DNA from: JBNKFV01 sp050289485
Lineage (GTDB): Bacteria > Pseudomonadota > Gammaproteobacteria > Pseudomonadales > Cellvibrionaceae
Length of the DNA stretch: 64,000 nucleotides
NCBI GenBank assembly: GCA_050289485.1
Contig: JBNKFV010000004.1
Coordinates: 87,718 to 151,717, forward strand
Reading direction: 5' to 3'
A model generated the notes under the pieces. That model was not told the DNA's origin, did no database searches, and saw only the letters and a program-made list of their open reading frames with translations. Numbering within the stretch: position 1 is the stretch's first letter; the number at the start of each line of letters is the position of its first letter. Shown here in pieces: positions 15,102 to 23,688 of this stretch. The position numbers and the translations under genes were made by a program.

Positions 15102-16439
15102 ATGATGGAAGTCGCACTTAATTGGGTGAATGGGCTGGTCTGGGGGCCGTATATGCTAGTGCTGTTGATTGGCACAGGCCTGTTACTCATGGTGCGTTTA
15201 CACGGCATGCCGATTCTGCGTGTTGGTTACGGTTTTCGACAACTATGGATTGGCCGTAAAGGCGATGGGGATGGTGATATAGCGCCTTTTTCAGCGTTGA
15301 TGACATCGCTTTCGGCCACGATCGGTACGGGCAATATTGCCGGTGTCGCCACAGCCATCAGTATTGGTGGGCCGGGCGCCTTATTCTGGATGTGGTGCAG
15401 CGCGCTGGTAGGCATGGCCACCAAGTACGCCGAGGCGGTTTGCGCTGTGCATTACCGTGAGACAGATGATCAGGGGCTGCATGTGGGAGGCCCCATGTAC
15501 TACATCAAGAACGGTTTGGGCCCTAAATGGGTTTGGTTAGGTGTGGTATTTGCTGTTTGCGGTACCTTGGCAGGTTTCGGGATTGGTAATTCTGTACAGG
15601 CTAATACGGTGGCCGATGCCGTAGAGAATGTGTTTCATATCGACCGCACCTGGAGTGCCATTGCCATGATGTTGCTGGTGGGTTTGGTGTTGCTGGGAGG
15701 CATTCGATCGATTGCATCGGTGGCTTCCAAGCTGGTGCCCTTGATGGCGCTATCCTACTTGTTGTTTGGTTTGGTTACCTTGTGTTTTCACCTAACCAGT
15801 ATTCCTGCGGCGGTTGCTCTGGTGGTGGAGAGCGCTTTTAGCCCGGTGGCCGCGCAGGGTGGTTTTGCCGGGGCAACGGTTGCCTTGGCGATTCAATTTG
15901 GGGTTGCCCGTGGAGTTTTCTCCAATGAAGCGGGTTTGGGGAGTGCGCCAATCGCCCATGCCGCGGCATCCACCAATAGTCCGGTGAAGCAGGGCACGAT
16001 TGCCATGCTAGGCACCTTTATCGATACCTTGGTGATATGTTCAATCACCGGGCTTGCTATTGTTGTGACTGGCAATTGGCAGGGCGAGGCTGAAGGCGTG
16101 GCTATGTCGCAAAATGCCTTTGCCAGTGTGCTGCCCTACGGCGATATAGTGGTTAGCCTCTGCCTGATTATTTTCGCCTTTACTACGATTCTGGGCTGGA
16201 GCTATTACAGCGAGCGCTGTGCCCAGTTTTTGCTGGGCCGAAGGGTGGTTTATCCGTTTCGCATTATTTGGGTAGGGGCGATTTGGGTGGGTGCCAACGC
16301 CGGTTTGCAGCAGGTGTGGACGCTGGCTGACACGCTCAATGGCATGATGGCCATTCCCAATCTTATCGCTTTGTTGGCGCTGTCTGGCGTTGTGGTGAAA
16401 TTAACCCGAGAGTACTTTAGTAATACGCCTCAGGCGTAG
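15102..16439 (+). CDS. Sodium:alanine/glycine symporter, AgcS family
   Basis: 445 aa with about ten hydrophobic segments and an AAGGGG ribosome binding site before the ATG at 15102 (a second ATG follows immediately). Family blocks include FSALMTSLSATIGTGNIAGV, GPGALFWMWCSALVGMATKY, GGPMYYIKNG and GVARGVFSNEAGLGSAPIAH, all typical of the AgcS/DagA family. It imports alanine, glycine or D-alanine with sodium across the inner membrane. It probably forms a unit with the upstream D-cysteine desulfhydrase gene. Its last 10 bp overlap the 3' end of the convergent fructosamine-kinase-like gene. Confidence 0.93.
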   Translation: MMEVALNWVNGLVWGPYMLVLLIGTGLLLMVRLHGMPILRVGYGFRQLWIGRKGDGDGDIAPFSALMTSLSATIGTGNIAGVATAISIGGPGALFWMWCSALVGMATKYAEAVCAVHYRETDDQGLHVGGPMYYIKNGLGPKWVWLGVVFAVCGTLAGFGIGNSVQANTVADAVENVFHIDRTWSAIAMMLLVGLVLLGGIRSIASVASKLVPLMALSYLLFGLVTLCFHLTSIPAAVALVVESAFSPVAAQGGFAGATVALAIQFGVARGVFSNEAGLGSAPIAHAAASTNSPVKQGTIAMLGTFIDTLVICSITGLAIVVTGNWQGEAEGVAMSQNAFASVLPYGDIVVSLCLIIFAFTTILGWSYYSERCAQFLLGRRVVYPFRIIWVGAIWVGANAGLQQVWTLADTLNGMMAIPNLIALLALSGVVVKLTREYFSNTPQA

Positions 16440-17287
16440 CGGTTAAGTATTCTGGTGACATCGTCATAGTAGGCTTGCCCAAACATCACTAAGTGATTGA
16501 GTAGGTGATATAAATTGTAAATGTCGGTACGTTCGCGCCAGTCGGCTTCTAATCCTGGCGCATTCGCTTCGTAAGCATCGTAAAAGGTCTTGTCAAAGCA
16601 GCCAAACAGAGTGGTCATCGCCAGTTCTGCTTCAGGCCATCCCCAGTAGCAGGCGGGATCTATCAATACCGGTTGCTGATCCGCCCTGCAAAGCACATTG
16701 CCCGACCATAGGTCGCCATGGATAAGACTGGCTTTTTGCTCGGGAATCAGATCTATCAGGCGTTCTGATAAGCGTTCGAGTTGTTTTGCATCTTTCTCTG
16801 TGAAATAGCCCAGGGTTTGTGCCATTTGCCCCAGTGGTTTTAAGCGGTGTAGCCAAAAGAAACTATGTCCAGAATCCATGGGCGGATTGTATTGTGGGGT
16901 GAGGCCACAGTAAGTATGGCAAGAGAAACCGAAGTGTGGGGCAGGGTGCTGGTGCATGCTGGCCAGCTGTTCGCCAAAGTACTGCCAAAAAGCCTTCTCT
17001 GGGGTGGCTGTCGGCACATAATCCATTAGCAGGTAGTCTGTTTCGGTTTGCTGGATGCAAGGTATGCTAATGGCGTGGGTGGTTGCAATAGCGTTAAGCC
17101 CGGCAGTTTCCGCCGGGTAAAGGTCGTTCGGGGTTGAGCCTTTTGGTATTTTAAGCACAAAATTGCCCTCTGGTGCCAAAAGGTGCCATACCTCGTTAAT
17201 ATCGCCGCCCATCAGCGGTTTTACGGCAGCTATTTCCGTAATTAGTGTGTCGCGAGTAATGCGGTTTACAGTGGTTTTGGATAACAT
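16430..17287 (-). CDS. Fructosamine kinase family protein (YniA-like)
   Basis: 285 aa. It is a protein-kinase-like fold: N-terminal GGDINEVWHL and FVLKIPKG (nucleotide loop and lysine), the catalytic loop SLIHGDLWSGNVL and the metal-binding DPACYWGWPEAELAM. These match the fructosamine/ketosamine-3-kinase family, which phosphorylates Amadori products so that sugar is released from glycated amines or proteins. The bacterial substrate is not proven. It converges on the AgcS gene with a 10-bp overlap and is divergent from the 5'-nucleotidase gene (35 bp between start codons). Confidence 0.92.
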   Translation of the reverse strand: MLSKTTVNRITRDTLITEIAAVKPLMGGDINEVWHLLAPEGNFVLKIPKGSTPNDLYPAETAGLNAIATTHAISIPCIQQTETDYLLMDYVPTATPEKAFWQYFGEQLASMHQHPAPHFGFSCHTYCGLTPQYNPPMDSGHSFFWLHRLKPLGQMAQTLGYFTEKDAKQLERLSERLIDLIPEQKASLIHGDLWSGNVLCRADQQPVLIDPACYWGWPEAELAMTTLFGCFDKTFYDAYEANAPGLEADWRERTDIYNLYHLLNHLVMFGQAYYDDVTRILNRYA

Positions 17288-17322
17288 GTTCGCAGGTTGT
17301 TTTAGAGTAAAGGTTGCTCATT

Positions 17323-18225
17323 ATGCCCAAAGGCTATGGAAATAAATTGGTTATCGCTATCTCGTCCAGGGCGTTGTTTAACCTGGATGATAGCCACCAA
17401 GTGTACGAGAAAGAAGGCTTGGAGGCCTTTGCTGATTACCAGATCGAGCATGAAAATACGGTGTTAAAGCCGGGTGATGCCTTCCCCTTGGTGCAAAAAC
17501 TGTTGCGTATTAACGACCGGCTCGAAGGTGATAAGCGTGTCGAAGTGATTTTACTGTCGCGCAACAGTGCCGACACGGGGTTGCGAGTGTTCAACTCCAT
17601 CGAGCACTATGGTTTGTCGATTTCGCGCGCAGCCTTTTGCAGTGGCAAGAGCCCGTACCGCTATATTTCGCCTTTCGGTTGCCATTTGTTTTTATCAACC
17701 CATGCTGAAGATGTTCGCAGCGCACTAAATAATGGTGTGGCAGCGGCTACCTTGATGCCATCCAAAAACGACGATGACCACGGTGATGAGTTGCGATTCG
17801 CTTTCGACGGTGATGCGGTATTGTTTTCTGATGAGTCAGAGAAAATCTATAAAACCAGTGGCCTCGATGCCTTTACTCAAAATGAGCGTAATGCAGCCAA
17901 AACCCCCTTGAGTGGCGGGCCTTTCCGGGCGTTCTTGGCGGCACTGCATCAGCTTCAGGCAGAGTTTACCCAGCATGAATGCCCGATACGTACGGCATTG
18001 GTAACCGCGCGTTCGGCACCGGCACATGAGCGGGTTATTCTTACCTTGAGGGACTGGAATGTGCGTATTGATGAATCGCTGTTTTTGGGTGGGTTAGAGA
18101 AAGGGGCATTTCTGAAAGCTTACGGGGCTGATGTGTTTTTTGATGATCAGCAAGTGCACTGCGAGTCGGCTAAAAATCATGTGCCTACAGGGCATGTGCC
18201 TCACGGTATTGCTAACGAGCTGTAA
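17323..18225 (+). CDS. 5'-nucleotidase (PF06189-type)
   Basis: 300 aa from the ATG at 17323 (MPKGYGNKLVIAISSRALF). The family order is visible: LVIAISSRALFNLDDSH, KPGDAFPLVQKLL, EVILLSRNSADTGLRVFNSI, AFCSGKSPYRYI, RFAFDGDAVLFSDESE and a C-terminal DVFFDDQ. This matches the cytosolic 5'-nucleotidase family related to NT5C1, a HAD-like Asp-dependent phosphatase dephosphorylating nucleoside monophosphates. Subfamily substrate is uncertain. It is a single gene, divergent from the fructosamine-kinase-like gene and convergent with the TSUP permease; a 45-bp gap holding an inverted repeat follows. Confidence 0.9.
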   Translation: MPKGYGNKLVIAISSRALFNLDDSHQVYEKEGLEAFADYQIEHENTVLKPGDAFPLVQKLLRINDRLEGDKRVEVILLSRNSADTGLRVFNSIEHYGLSISRAAFCSGKSPYRYISPFGCHLFLSTHAEDVRSALNNGVAAATLMPSKNDDDHGDELRFAFDGDAVLFSDESEKIYKTSGLDAFTQNERNAAKTPLSGGPFRAFLAALHQLQAEFTQHECPIRTALVTARSAPAHERVILTLRDWNVRIDESLFLGGLEKGAFLKAYGADVFFDDQQVHCESAKNHVPTGHVPHGIANEL

Positions 18226-18232
18226 TGCACAA

Positions 18233-18259
18233 GGGCATGCTGGGTTTGCCTGCATGCCC
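18233..18259. terminator. Inverted repeat between convergent 5'-nucleotidase and TSUP genes
   Basis: GGGCATGC (18233-18240) and GCATGCCC (18252-18259), 11-nt loop. It has no clear T-run but sits exactly between two converging stop codons, so a bidirectional terminator is likely. Confidence 0.45.
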
Positions 18260-18270
18260 GGTTGAGCCAC

Positions 18271-19053
18271 TTAGAAAAATACGAACTTGGCGCCAATAAA
18301 CATCAGCAGTGCCGCCAACCCGGGTTGAAGTACATGGTTAGGCAGTTTCGAGCCGATCTTGGTGCCCAGATGAATGGCCGGAATACTGCCAATCAGCAAA
18401 CAACCCAACAGCAAAAAGTCTACGTTACCCAGAAACAGCAAGTGCCCAAGGCCAGCAATAAGTGTTAATGGTACGGCGTGAGCGATATCGGTACCTACCA
18501 CTTTTACTGCTGGCAGATAAGGGTAAAGGGTTAGCAGCAATGCGGCGCAAAGGGCCCCAGCGCCCACCGATGATAAGGTCACAAATACACCTAAAAACAG
18601 GCCAGCCGCAAATGTGATACTCGCAGCGTGTCGATGCATCCACCGGGTTTGCTCGTTGTCTTGATTCGCTTCTTCTTTCAGTTTGCGTCCAAACAGCAGT
18701 ACGAGAGACGTTAAAATCAACATTATGCCGAGGCTTGTGGTGAGCAGCGGCTCGTAATCGTTGGCGTCAGTGAATACATTATCGAGCAAATAGGCAGTAA
18801 CGACGGAGGCCGGGATACTGCCGGCGGCCAGATAACCCACCAATTTCCAGTCGATCGTTTTCTGCTTCGCGTGGGCCACAACACCGCTGGCCTTGGTTGC
18901 GGCGGCGTACAGAAGATCGGTACCAATGGCGACGTTATAAGGAAAACCAAACATAATCAGCAGTGGTGTCATTAGTGAGCCACCACCCACACCAGTTATC
19001 CCAACGGCCAAGCCAACCCCCGCACCCGCGAGAATATAGAGAAAAATATCCAT
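18271..19053 (-). CDS. TSUP family permease (TauE/SafE, sulfite exporter-like)
   Basis: 260 aa with about eight transmembrane segments in two related halves: GAGVGLAVGITGVGGGSLMTP at the N terminus and FLGVFVTLSSVGAGALCAA in the middle are the paired glycine-rich signatures of TauE/SafE permeases. The family moves sulfite, sulfonates, sulfoacetate or related anions across the inner membrane. It is divergently transcribed from cysB with a shared 221-bp intergenic region, supporting a role in sulfur metabolism and possible CysB control. The substrate and direction of transport cannot be read from the sequence. Confidence 0.9.
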   Translation of the reverse strand: MDIFLYILAGAGVGLAVGITGVGGGSLMTPLLIMFGFPYNVAIGTDLLYAAATKASGVVAHAKQKTIDWKLVGYLAAGSIPASVVTAYLLDNVFTDANDYEPLLTTSLGIMLILTSLVLLFGRKLKEEANQDNEQTRWMHRHAASITFAAGLFLGVFVTLSSVGAGALCAALLLTLYPYLPAVKVVGTDIAHAVPLTLIAGLGHLLFLGNVDFLLLGCLLIGSIPAIHLGTKIGSKLPNHVLQPGLAALLMFIGAKFVFF

Positions 19054-19153
19054 ATGTTTCAGTAAAACTCTTGTTATAGGCTACGGTTATGGAAAAGCAC
19101 GCCGATTAAGCCTTTTTGTCAAATATGGCTGGCAACTATAGAGATTTGCATCT

Positions 19154-19168
19154 ATTCTGGAAAAGAAT
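19154..19168. promoter_or_regulatory. Inverted repeat ATTCT-GGAAA-AGAAT between the TSUP gene and cysB
   Basis: A perfect 5-5-5 repeat inside an AT-rich stretch of the shared intergenic region, about 105 bp upstream of cysB. Candidate CysB autoregulatory or TSUP operator site; short enough to be chance. Confidence 0.3.
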
Positions 19169-19274
19169 ATTTACTTATATTTTTATAATCACATGAACAG
19201 CTGGACACGGCATTTGCTGGGTAGCCGCGAGCCGTTCCAACCTACTTCTCATACAAGGCCGTTTTGGAGGACAT

Positions 19275-20249
19275 ATGAAACTGCAGCAGCTGCGCTATAT
19301 CTGGGAAGTGGCTCATCACGATCTGAATGTATCTGCAACCGCGCAAAGCTTATATACCTCCCAGCCTGGCATCAGCAAACAAATCCGATTGCTGGAAGAT
19401 GAGCTGGGAGTCGAGATTTTTAGCCGTAGTGGCAAACACCTCACGCGTATTACCCCGGCCGGTGAAGCCATTCTTAAAACCGCAGGTGAAATACTGCGCA
19501 AAGTCGAGAGCATTAAGCAGGTTGCTCAGGAATTCAGCAACGAGAAAAAAGGGAGCTTGTCTCTCGCGACCACACACACCCAGGCGCGTTACGTGCTGCC
19601 TAAAGTGATTGAAACCTTTATTCAGCGCTACCCAGATGTCTCCCTGCATATGCACCAGGGTACTCCAATGCAGATTTCAGAAATGGCTGCCGACGGCACC
19701 GTTGACTTTGCTATTGCCACTGAGGCAATGGAGTTATTCAGTGACTTGGTGATGATGCCTTGCTACCGCTGGAATCGCTGTATTGTGGTCCCTAAAAATC
19801 ACCCTTTAGCGCAACTATCGAGGCTGTCACTGGAAGATATCGTCAAGCATCCGATTGTGACTTACGTATTTGGCTTTACCGGGCGCTCCAAGCTGGATGA
19901 GGCCTTTATTGAGAAGGGGCTTGCACCGAAAGTGGTATTTACCGCAGCCGACGCCGACGTGATCAAAACCTATGTAAGACTGGGCTTGGGTATTGGGATT
20001 ATTGCCCACATGGCCTACGACGAGGTGGTGGATAACGACTTGGTGGCATTGGATGCGAGCCATTTGTTTGAAGCCAGTACGACCAAAATCGGTTTCCGTC
20101 GCGGTACTTTCCTGCGCGGCTTTATGTATGATTTTATCGAGCAGTTTGCCCCGCATCTAACCAGAGATTTGGTCACCGAAGCCTATAACTGCCATGGCAA
20201 AGCAGAAGTTGATGAACTGTTTAGCCATGTTAAATTGCCTACCTATTGA
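19275..20249 (+). CDS. cysB: LysR-family regulator CysB
   Basis: 324 aa, the same length as E. coli CysB. The N-terminal helix-turn-helix LNVSATAQSLYTSQPGISKQ and the start MKLQQLRYIWEVAHHDLNVS are characteristic of CysB/Cbl. The effector domain keeps the TTHTQARYVLP segment, which in CysB contacts N-acetylserine or sulfate. It activates sulfate assimilation genes under sulfur limitation. An unusually clear GGAGG binding site precedes the ATG. It is divergent from a TSUP permease, and cysH lies 4 kb downstream; a hairpin terminator follows at 20283-20306. Confidence 0.97.
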   Translation: MKLQQLRYIWEVAHHDLNVSATAQSLYTSQPGISKQIRLLEDELGVEIFSRSGKHLTRITPAGEAILKTAGEILRKVESIKQVAQEFSNEKKGSLSLATTHTQARYVLPKVIETFIQRYPDVSLHMHQGTPMQISEMAADGTVDFAIATEAMELFSDLVMMPCYRWNRCIVVPKNHPLAQLSRLSLEDIVKHPIVTYVFGFTGRSKLDEAFIEKGLAPKVVFTAADADVIKTYVRLGLGIGIIAHMAYDEVVDNDLVALDASHLFEASTTKIGFRRGTFLRGFMYDFIEQFAPHLTRDLVTEAYNCHGKAEVDELFSHVKLPTY

Positions 20250-20282
20250 TTGCATCGTTTTTCGCAGGTTGTTATGTGAGAT

Positions 20283-20306
20283 AAAGCCGGGCTGTTGCCC
20301 GGTTTT
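20283..20306 (+). terminator. Rho-independent terminator after cysB
   Basis: AAAGCCGGGC / GCCCGGTTTT stem, 4-nt loop, T-run. It ends 15 bp before the next start codon. Confidence 0.8.
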
Positions 20307-20321
20307 CTTATGGGTGAGTGT

Positions 20322-20774
20322 ATGAAAATATGGGTAGATGCCGATGCATGCCCCGTAGTGGTAAAAGATATACTGGTGCGTGCCGCTCAGCGCTGGCAGG
20401 TTGAAACCATCTTTGTCGCTAATAAAAGCGTCAGTCTGCCGCCGTCGCCGTGGGTCAATAGTATTATTGTTGCTGCCGGTGCTGATGTAGCCGATGCTGA
20501 GATTGTTGCACGGGCAACAGAAGGCGATGTTGCCATATCTTCTGATATACCTCTGGCTTCTGAGCTAATTAGTAAGCAAGTAGTGGTGATGAATAATCGT
20601 GGCGAACTGTTTACCAAAGACAATATCCGTGCTCGCCTGCAGATGCGTGACTTTATGGATACACTGCGTGGCAGTGGTATTCATACGGGTGGCCCTAAAG
20701 CCTATAGTCAGGCAGACCGAAAAAGTTTTGCCGATCAGCTTGATAGAATACTCGCTAAACGGTGCACAAAATAA
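20322..20774 (+). CDS. UPF0178 family protein (YaiI/YqxD)
   Basis: 150 aa from the ATG at 20322. The conserved opening MKIWVDADACPVVVKDILVR and the blocks AISSDIPLASELI and VVMNNRGELFTKDNI identify UPF0178. The acidic residues in DADACP and SSDIPLA suggest a PIN-like nuclease-type fold, but no activity is established as far as I know. It lies directly downstream of the cysB terminator and 61 bp upstream of the FAD oxidoreductase gene in the same direction. Confidence 0.92.
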   Translation: MKIWVDADACPVVVKDILVRAAQRWQVETIFVANKSVSLPPSPWVNSIIVAAGADVADAEIVARATEGDVAISSDIPLASELISKQVVVMNNRGELFTKDNIRARLQMRDFMDTLRGSGIHTGGPKAYSQADRKSFADQLDRILAKRCTK

Positions 20775-20835
20775 TGCTGAAAAGTCGTATTAGGTGCTGT
20801 ATATTTTTGCGCTGTCTTTAGCTGTAGAGTTTTGT

Positions 20836-22263
20836 ATGCTTGACTACCAGCATCAACAAGTCAGTTTTTGGTTTGATACCTTCCCGGAAAAAATTCAGCC
20901 CCGGCCTCCCTTGTCGAACAGTTCTGATGTAGATATTGCGATTATTGGTGCCGGGTATACGGGGCTATGGACGGCGTATTACCTAAAACGTTACCAGCCG
21001 GAATTAAACATTGCGATTTTTGAAGCAGATACCGTTGGCTATGGCGCCTCTGGTCGCAACGGTGGTTGGCTTATGGGCGCTATGGCAGGTGATGCAAAAT
21101 ACTTGCGTTTGCTGGCGCCGGAGCAACGTCGCATAGCTCGTCAGTTGATTACATCCATTGTTAATGACGTGCGCGATATTTTAATCAAAGAAAAAATTGA
21201 CTGCGATTTTGCTCATGGTGGTTCTGTTTATGCTGCCGCTCGCTATCCAGAACAACTTAATGTTCAGGAAACGTTACTCAAACACCTCTATCAACTCGGT
21301 TTCTCAGAAGACGACTATGTGTGGTTGAGCGAACATGAATTGCAGGGGCACGTTCGTATACGTGGTGGTATGGGCGGTATTTACACCCCGCATTGCGCTG
21401 CGATTAATCCCGCAAAACTGGTCCGAGGCTTGGCATCTTGTCTTGAACAAAAGGGCGTGGCCATTTACGAAAACAGCCGGGTGTCTGCCATCGATAAAGA
21501 TACTATTACGGTAGAGTCCAGTGTAGAACAGTTGACTGTTCGCGCGAATGTGATTGTGCCGGTTACCGAGGGGTTTTCAGGGGATTTGCTTGGTTTAAAC
21601 CGTTATTTGCTGCCCGTGCAGAGCCTGATCGTTGCTACGGAACCCCTTAGTCGTTCTCAATGGGATGAAATAGGAATACACCAACGACAAACATTTTCCG
21701 ATGCCTCTCGCCTGATAACCTATGGGCAACGTTCGGCAGATAACAGAATGATATTTGGTTCACGTGGTGGGTATTGCTACGGCGGGAAAGTAAAGGGTGA
21801 CTTTTCCTTGGCTGATTCTGCATTTCGTAGCCGCGAGGCAACCCTGCGGGATCTGTTTCCGAGCCTGCAATCCGTGGCGATTACTCACGGGTGGGGTGGA
21901 ACGTTGGGTATTGCGAGAAATTTTGCTCCTTTCGCGGTGTTCGACCCTAAAAGTGGTATCGCCAGTGCGGGCGGTTATGCTGGTGAAGGCGTGGGTGCGA
22001 GTAACTTGTTTGGCCGTACACTAGCTGATTTGATTCTGCAAAGAACATCGGTGCTAACAGAAATGCCTTGGGTATTTTCTCCCGCCAGCCATGCTAGCGT
22101 GGTGAAACGCTGGGAGCCAGAGCCTTGTCGATGGCTTGCTTATAAGATGCTTTCAAGCATATTTTCTTGGGAAGAAAAAATCTACACGAATGCACAAGCT
22201 TCGCAATGGAAAAAAGATGTCATGCGCGTGTTATGCGATAAGCTATCTTTGTTGCTGGCTTGA
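20836..22263 (+). CDS. FAD-dependent amine/amino-acid oxidoreductase (DAO family, PuuB-like)
   Basis: 475 aa from the ATG at 20836. The N-terminal FAD site IAIIGAGYTGLWTAYYL, then FEADTVGYGASGRNGGW, and the C-terminal WGGTLGIARNFAPF and GGYAGEGVGASNLFGR are typical of gamma-glutamylputrescine-oxidase-like (PuuB) members of the DAO superfamily. It would oxidise a secondary or primary amine with release of hydrogen peroxide. The substrate is unknown and no putrescine pathway genes are nearby. It is followed after 50 bp by a PAS-GGDEF gene in the same direction. Confidence 0.87.
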   Translation: MLDYQHQQVSFWFDTFPEKIQPRPPLSNSSDVDIAIIGAGYTGLWTAYYLKRYQPELNIAIFEADTVGYGASGRNGGWLMGAMAGDAKYLRLLAPEQRRIARQLITSIVNDVRDILIKEKIDCDFAHGGSVYAAARYPEQLNVQETLLKHLYQLGFSEDDYVWLSEHELQGHVRIRGGMGGIYTPHCAAINPAKLVRGLASCLEQKGVAIYENSRVSAIDKDTITVESSVEQLTVRANVIVPVTEGFSGDLLGLNRYLLPVQSLIVATEPLSRSQWDEIGIHQRQTFSDASRLITYGQRSADNRMIFGSRGGYCYGGKVKGDFSLADSAFRSREATLRDLFPSLQSVAITHGWGGTLGIARNFAPFAVFDPKSGIASAGGYAGEGVGASNLFGRTLADLILQRTSVLTEMPWVFSPASHASVVKRWEPEPCRWLAYKMLSSIFSWEEKIYTNAQASQWKKDVMRVLCDKLSLLLA

Positions 22264-22313
22264 AAATAGATTGAGAATTGCCCGTAACGTTTAATAGCAT
22301 TAGGTATTTGATA

Positions 22314-23273
22314 GTGAATAACCTCCGTAATGGCTTTCCTGCTCCAGAAGATGCTGAAGTTTATAAAACTCTGCTTGAATCCACTAAAGCAATTCCCTGG
22401 CGTATCGACTGGAAAACCATGCAGTTTACCTATATAGGCCCGCAAATTGAAAAGCTGTTGGGTTGGTCTCAGTCGAGCTGGTTGTCTGTTGATGATTGGG
22501 CGACGCGAATGCATCCCGACGATCGTGATTATGTGGTGAATTTTTGTGTGTCTCAATCTAAGGGCGGCGTTGATCACGAAGCTGATTATCGCGCGCTAAC
22601 TGCAACTGGCGATTACATCTGGATACGGGATGTAGTGCATGTTGTACGTAAAAATGGCGAAGTTGAAGCTCTGGTTGGCTTTATGTTCGATATCAGTGAG
22701 CGGAAGCGCACAGAAGAAAAATTAATTGCGCTGCAAAAAGAGTTTGAAGCGCTTTCTTATAAAGATGGTTTAACGGGTGTGTCTAACCGGCGCTCATTTG
22801 ACTCCGTTCTCGATATTGAATGGGAAGACGCGCGTATTCATGAACAAAGCCTGGGTTTGATCTTTTTGGATATCGATTTCTTTAAACAATATAACGATAC
22901 CTATGGTCACTTACAGGGCGATGACTGCTTGAAGAAGGTTGCCAGTTTATTGCGCGAAGCATCTGGTCGCGAAAAAGACTTCTTTGCGCGTTTTGGTGGT
23001 GAAGAGTTTGTGTTTGTACTACCTAATACTCACAAAGCGCAAGCGATTGAACTGGCTGAGCATTGCCGAAAAATTATTGAAGACGCAGTCATAGAGCACC
23101 GTGCTTCGGATGAAGGTATTTTAACAATCAGTCTGGGTGTTGATGTGATTGTGCCTGGCGTTAAAGGTGGTGGGGCAGGGTTGGTGGGTAGAGTGGATCG
23201 CTTACTGTATCGGGCGAAACAAGCTGGGCGTAATTGTGTTTTTTATGCGGGAAAAAACGAAAGCAATGGTTAG
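22314..23273 (+). CDS. PAS domain-containing diguanylate cyclase
   Basis: About 319 aa if GTG 22314 is used (AGG upstream); TTG 22278 is an alternative. One PAS domain (about residues 20-130) ends in the PAC-like YIWIRDVVHVVRKNG...DISERKRTEEKL. The GGDEF domain (about 150-312) has DGLTGVSNRRSFD, the metal-binding IFLDIDFFKQYND and the active-site FGGEEF. An RxxD product-inhibition site (REKD) stands exactly five residues before GGEEF. It should therefore make cyclic di-GMP with feedback control. It has no transmembrane segment, so it is cytoplasmic with an unknown PAS ligand. Confidence 0.92.
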   Translation: MNNLRNGFPAPEDAEVYKTLLESTKAIPWRIDWKTMQFTYIGPQIEKLLGWSQSSWLSVDDWATRMHPDDRDYVVNFCVSQSKGGVDHEADYRALTATGDYIWIRDVVHVVRKNGEVEALVGFMFDISERKRTEEKLIALQKEFEALSYKDGLTGVSNRRSFDSVLDIEWEDARIHEQSLGLIFLDIDFFKQYNDTYGHLQGDDCLKKVASLLREASGREKDFFARFGGEEFVFVLPNTHKAQAIELAEHCRKIIEDAVIEHRASDEGILTISLGVDVIVPGVKGGGAGLVGRVDRLLYRAKQAGRNCVFYAGKNESNG

Positions 23274-23320
23274 AGAGCATTGAGTCCAAGGCTTCCTTCT
23301 TGCCTTGGACTCACGGACGA

Positions 23321-23656
23321 TCAAAGAAAATCCAAATCCGGATTGTCATTCATGATTTCTTTGATCTCATCGTCTTCGCTGGTTTTTTGATCCAGTATAT
23401 CTTTTACGAATTTGAAGTACACGGTGTAGATAACGGGTTCTTCACCATCTTTTTCAACGACAAAAAACGGGGCGCGCTCTACGTTGTATTGTTTGGCTAC
23501 TACCATGCCTTCACTTTCTGGGTCGCGCTCATCGGCCACCAATACTTGGTCGATGTGTTGCATTTGGTTGGCTGCTTCCAGTTTGGTGAGTACGTCGCCA
23601 CATTTTTTGCAGGGCGAACCGTCGGCCAGAATCTTTTTCACCAGTGTGATCTTCAC
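23321..23656 (-). CDS. Thioredoxin/glutaredoxin-fold CxxC protein linked to cysH
   Basis: 111 aa from a GTG at 23656, chosen because AGGAG precedes it with 7-8-nt spacing. KITLVKKILADGSPCKKCGD places a CKKC pair (Cys16, Cys19) after the first beta strand, as in glutaredoxins. RAPFFVV has the cis-proline that contacts the active site, and the C terminus is acidic. It starts 32 bp after the cysH stop on the same strand. CysH enzymes need thioredoxin or glutathione to reset their catalytic cysteine, so a dedicated electron donor is a reasonable inference. I do not recognise a named family. Confidence 0.8.
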   Translation of the reverse strand: MKITLVKKILADGSPCKKCGDVLTKLEAANQMQHIDQVLVADERDPESEGMVVAKQYNVERAPFFVVEKDGEEPVIYTVYFKFVKDILDQKTSEDDEIKEIMNDNPDLDFL

Positions 23657-23688
23657 AGGTAGCTCCTCGTTACAAAATCGGTAAACGC